The notes under the pieces were generated by a model that searched no databases, was not told where the DNA came from, and saw nothing but the letters and a program-made list of their open reading frames with translations. A stretch of DNA of 9,865 nucleotides from JALOAF01 sp035446765 (GTDB lineage: Bacteria > Patescibacteriota > Gracilibacteria > Absconditabacterales > Absconditicoccaceae), in NCBI GenBank assembly GCA_035446765.1, contig DAOTFU010000031.1:1-9865 (forward strand), in the 5' to 3' direction. Each line of letters starts with the position of its first letter. Within the stretch, counting starts at the first letter, position 1. The translations under genes were made by a program, and so were the position numbers. Of this stretch, positions 7,397 to 9,865 are shown piece by piece.

Positions 7397-7424
7397 TTGA
7401 CATTAAATCAAAAAAATATAAATT
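7397..7424 (+). promoter_or_regulatory. Candidate promoter of the two-gene membrane cassette
   Basis: A consensus TTGACA (7397-7402) is followed by TATAAATT (7417-7424). Spacing is 16 bases to TAAATT or 14 to TATAAA, so the -10 assignment is uncertain. It lies 25 bases before the ATG at 7449. Confidence 0.35.
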
Positions 7425-7448
7425 CCACTAGAAAACAAAAAAAATAAA

Positions 7449-8072
7449 ATGAAAATATTATTGACAATAATTTACAGTATCTTAATCCCTATAATATATA
7501 TTACATATTTATACGGATTAAAAAAGAAAGGCACCACCCCAAGTGCCATAACTTGGTTTATATGGATGGTGGCTGGTGTAATAAATGCAATTACCTATTA
7601 CCATTTGATTAGTGGAAACATCTTTAAATACATGATAGCTATACTTACTGCTATATGTGCAAGTTTTGTATTTTTTTATACTTTATTTAAAGGTAGTTTC
7701 AAAAAGCTAAATGAAGTGGATTCAGTGATTATTTTATTACTAGTTTGTGTCGGAATTTTTTGGTTCACATCCAAAAATCAACGAAACACAAATCTACTAT
7801 TGCAGTTGGTATATATTGTATCTTTTGTACCGATTGCATACAATGTATGGTTCAAAAATGCTACAGAATATATTGTACCATTTTTGATAGCACTCTTCGC
7901 CTATTCTATTTCCATAATAACAATATTATTAGAATGGAATGGAGATTGGGCTGAAATAGCTTACCCAGTAGCCAATGGAATTATTGGAAATGGGTTGGTA
8001 GTAGTTGTAATTTACAAAAAACAAAAAAATAACCTAAAAAGACAAAGAAAATATGAAAAAACAAACATTTAA
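7449..8072 (+). CDS. Polytopic membrane protein with PQ-loop/SemiSWEET-like duplicated layout
   Basis: The 207-residue product is an integral membrane protein with about seven hydrophobic helices. It resembles a widespread uncharacterised bacterial family organised as two SWEET/PQ-loop-like halves. The first half has GTTPSAITWFIWMVAG (about 28-43). The second has SFVPIAYNVWFKNATE (about 124-139) followed by AEIAYPVANGIIGNG near the C-terminus. A central LLLVCVGIFWF segment joins them. Such proteins are thought of as small-solute transporters or scaffolds; no substrate can be named. All ten glycines are GGN and no codon is UGA, unlike nearly every neighbour. A TTGACA-type promoter lies upstream; there is no Shine-Dalgarno. 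The next gene overlaps its end by 20 bases in another frame. Gene call secure; family moderate. Confidence 0.8.
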   Translation: MKILLTIIYSILIPIIYITYLYGLKKKGTTPSAITWFIWMVAGVINAITYYHLISGNIFKYMIAILTAICASFVFFYTLFKGSFKKLNEVDSVIILLLVCVGIFWFTSKNQRNTNLLLQLVYIVSFVPIAYNVWFKNATEYIVPFLIALFAYSISIITILLEWNGDWAEIAYPVANGIIGNGLVVVVIYKKQKNNLKRQRKYEKTNI

Positions 8073-8433
8073 AATTATCTCCGCCTTAATCATTTTGTGC
8101 GGAATCATCTTCTTGATGATAACCTATCCGGAACCAATAATTTTATCACTTATCTTATTGAGTTTTGTGATAAAAAACTGGAGAACAGTAAAATTGATTT
8201 CCATTACGGTTGCATTATCCTTCCTGTTAGGAAGCTTGATATTTCTGATAATCAACTTAACGTACAACGGCTTTACTACAATAACATTTAACGGTTGGTG
8301 GCCAATGATATCTTTGTTTGTGTATATTTATGCTCTTGGTATAATTATAGAAGAAGATTGTCAAAAGCCATACATCTGGATCTGGAAACAAATCAAAAAA
8401 ACTTTCAGAAAACCAATATTATTGGCAGTTTAA
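8053..8433 (+). CDS. Small membrane protein of unknown function, four predicted helices
   Basis: The 126-residue product is strongly hydrophobic, with helices at about 8-24, 27-42, 48-70 and 82-97. A charged, aromatic C-terminal tail (EEDCQKPYIWIWKQIKK) is probably cytoplasmic. I recognise no family or catalytic motif. The ATG lies inside the end of the PQ-loop-like gene (20-base overlap), implying translational coupling and a shared role. As in that gene, every glycine (five) is GGN and none UGA. Immediately after the stop is AAGGAG (8432-8437), a good Shine-Dalgarno with no start codon after it; the terminator at 8443-8474 follows. This may be the remnant of an operon that was longer in a donor genome. 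Confidence 0.7.
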   Translation: MKKQTFKIISALIILCGIIFLMITYPEPIILSLILLSFVIKNWRTVKLISITVALSFLLGSLIFLIINLTYNGFTTITFNGWWPMISLFVYIYALGIIIEEDCQKPYIWIWKQIKKTFRKPILLAV

Positions 8434-8442
8434 GGAGACTAT

Positions 8443-8474
8443 AAAAAACGATCCGTTTAAAGTTCGCTTTTTTT
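8443..8474. terminator. Bidirectional terminator between convergent genes
   Basis: AAAAAACGA (8443-8451) pairs with TCG plus the T-run (8464-8474, one bulged C) around a 12-base loop. The T-run terminates the plus-strand cassette. On the minus strand the complementary T-run can serve serS, whose stop is at 8498. The stem is short and has a bulge, so confidence is moderate. Confidence 0.5.
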
Positions 8475-8497
8475 ATTTTAATATTCTCAAATACTAA

Positions 8498-9733
8498 CTA
8501 TCCTATATATTCTCTATCTCACATATATTTCCTCAAAACTTCTGGGATTTTTATCTTTCCATCAGCATTTTGATTATTTTCTATCAATGGAATTAGTATC
8601 CTAGGAGATGCAATTACGGTATTGTTTAGTGTGTAACAATATTTTATATTTCAATCTTCATCACGATAACGGAGATTAAGTCTGCGGGCCTGAAAATCTA
8701 AAAACGATGTCGCAGAATGAGTCTCTCAATATGAATTTCTAGATGGCATCCAACACTCTAAATCATGAGAATTGTATTTTCACAATGCTAAATCTCAAGT
8801 ACACAATTGTAACAATCTATATGGAATTCAAATATTTTGTAATACCTCTTCAGCATTTTTCAATATTTTTTGATGCCACTCATCTGATAAAGTTACATCT
8901 TCTGGCAAAATAATCACTTGTTCAACTTTTTGAAACTGATGTACTCTGTACAATCCAGCTGTATCTTTACCATAAGTGCCAGCTTCACGACGATAGCATG
9001 AAGATAGGGCAGCATAAGTTTTTGGTAACTCATCATGATTTAATATCTCTCCAGAATGATAAGAAGTAAGAGGAATCTCTCAAGTACCTATAAGCCATTT
9101 ATCATCTTTTTCCATATGATAAGCATCATCCTCTCCTCCTGGAAAATAACCAGTACCAGTCAAACAACTAGTATTTACAATATTTGGCACAACAAAAGGT
9201 GTAAATCATTTTTTCACCATCAAATCTAATGAATATTGCATCAAGGCATTTTCCAGTAAAGCTCAATCTCATTTAAGAAAATAAGAACGTGCTCAAGAAA
9301 GCTTAACTGCTCTCTCTTGATCAATCATATCATGCTTTTTCATCAACTCAATATGATCTTTAAACTCAAAATTAAAACTTGGTATTTCTCATACTTTTTT
9401 AACTTCTACATTATCTTCTTCTGAATCACCTTCTGGGACTTCAGAACTCATAAACTGAGGCATTTGCAACAACAACTTATCTAATTTTTCTACATTAGAT
9501 TTAAATTCCTCTTCTTTAGATTGAATATCTCATTTTAGAGCTTTTGCTCAATCATAATCTTGTTTTTTAGCTAATTCTTTTTGTTGAAACTTAAGATTGT
9601 CTATTTTAGTTTGCATAGATTTTCTTTTATCATCCAAATCTAAAATCACATCTACATCTAGTTTTATCCCCTTTAATTTACAAACTTTTTTATATTCTTC
9701 CAAATTTTCACGAACCTTATTTAAATCTATCAT
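8498..9733 (-). CDS. serS: Seryl-tRNA synthetase
   Basis: SerRS charges tRNA-Ser (and tRNA-Sec where present) with serine in the cytoplasm. The 411-residue product is complete and of near-normal length (family about 420). The N-terminal tRNA-binding coiled coil covers about 1-100 (MIDLNKVRENLEEYKK onward). The class II core has the serine-binding stretch GTGEIPLTSYHSGE, motif 2 as CYRREAGTYGKDTAGLYRVH (Cys246, Arg248, Glu250) followed by QFQKVEQ, and motif 3 as NTVIASPRILIPLIENNQ with Arg378. The C-terminus reads IPEVLRKYMG. In-frame TGAs are Gly in several places, for example LKGDGALLEN. The ATG at 9733 gives the family N-terminus; a frame extension to 9784 adds only unlike sequence. No Shine-Dalgarno is visible. 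It is convergent with the cassette at 7449-8433. Confidence 0.95.
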
Positions 9734-9865
9734 TTTATCTGTAATTTTTTTGAAATAAAAATAAATTATTTTACACAAAAACAAAATCTTATATGTTATC
9801 GGAGACTCTACCTACGAACGAGCAAAACATAATTTTGTATTGAAATAATAAACTGTGATTTTATA
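9734..9865. other. Region upstream of serS, nothing assignable
   Basis: The last 132 bases must hold the serS promoter and possibly the end of an upstream gene. Several minus-strand frames run in from the edge and stop near 9790-9815, but none is long enough to identify. A GGTAGAG-containing stretch has no tRNA acceptor or T-arm partner. I see no convincing promoter or hairpin. Confidence 0.3.

Noticed and set aside
9781..9830. tRNA-like GGTAGAG element upstream of serS on the minus strand.
   Set aside because: No acceptor stem, anticodon arm or GTTCRA T-loop can be paired with it.
1..9865. CRISPR array, insertion sequence or phage attachment site.
   Set aside because: No regularly spaced repeats, transposase motifs or terminal repeats with target duplications were seen.

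Overview
The window comes from an AT-rich bacterium that reads UGA as glycine (genetic code 25), the code of Absconditabacteria (SR1) and Gracilibacteria in the Patescibacteria/CPR. The evidence is direct. Nearly every conserved gene is interrupted by in-frame TGA exactly where its family has glycine: the first Gly of the PilB Walker A box, the Gly of its Walker B box, the Gly-Gly of Lgt, and the radical Gly of an NrdD-type domain. True stops are TAA and TAG, twice in tandem. TGG still encodes Trp. I read all genes with UGA = Gly, so genes that look broken under the standard code are intact here.

Layout. On the minus strand at the left (1-1853) lie the 5' end of a small membrane protein, an IscU/NifU-like scaffold that keeps only one of the three family cysteines, a 67-residue stand-alone NrdD-type glycyl-radical domain, and atpG (F1 gamma subunit) without its usual atpA/atpD neighbours. 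At 1981-2431 is a small YajC-like minus-strand ORF, with a 19-bp palindrome over its candidate promoter. Divergent from it on the plus strand (2432-3202) is an orphan AbiEi-like winged-helix protein in which every glycine is UGA.

From 3203 to 7246 the minus strand carries one apparent operon, transcribed pilB - pilC - exported protein - lgt. It encodes a type IV pilus/type II secretion assembly ATPase, its inner-membrane platform, an unknown signal-peptide protein, and prolipoprotein diacylglyceryl transferase. The first two form the motor of a pilus or DNA-uptake machine; Lgt supplies lipid anchoring of exported lipoproteins.

At 7449-8433 sit two overlapping plus-strand membrane-protein genes. 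They have no UGA codon at all: by my count all 15 glycines are GGN. They are bounded by their own promoter and terminator, which suggests acquisition from a standard-code organism. A complete seryl-tRNA synthetase gene (minus) follows at 8498-9733. The last ~130 bases contain nothing I can assign.

Almost no start has a recognisable Shine-Dalgarno sequence, and several predicted promoters lie so close to the start codon that leaders would be very short.
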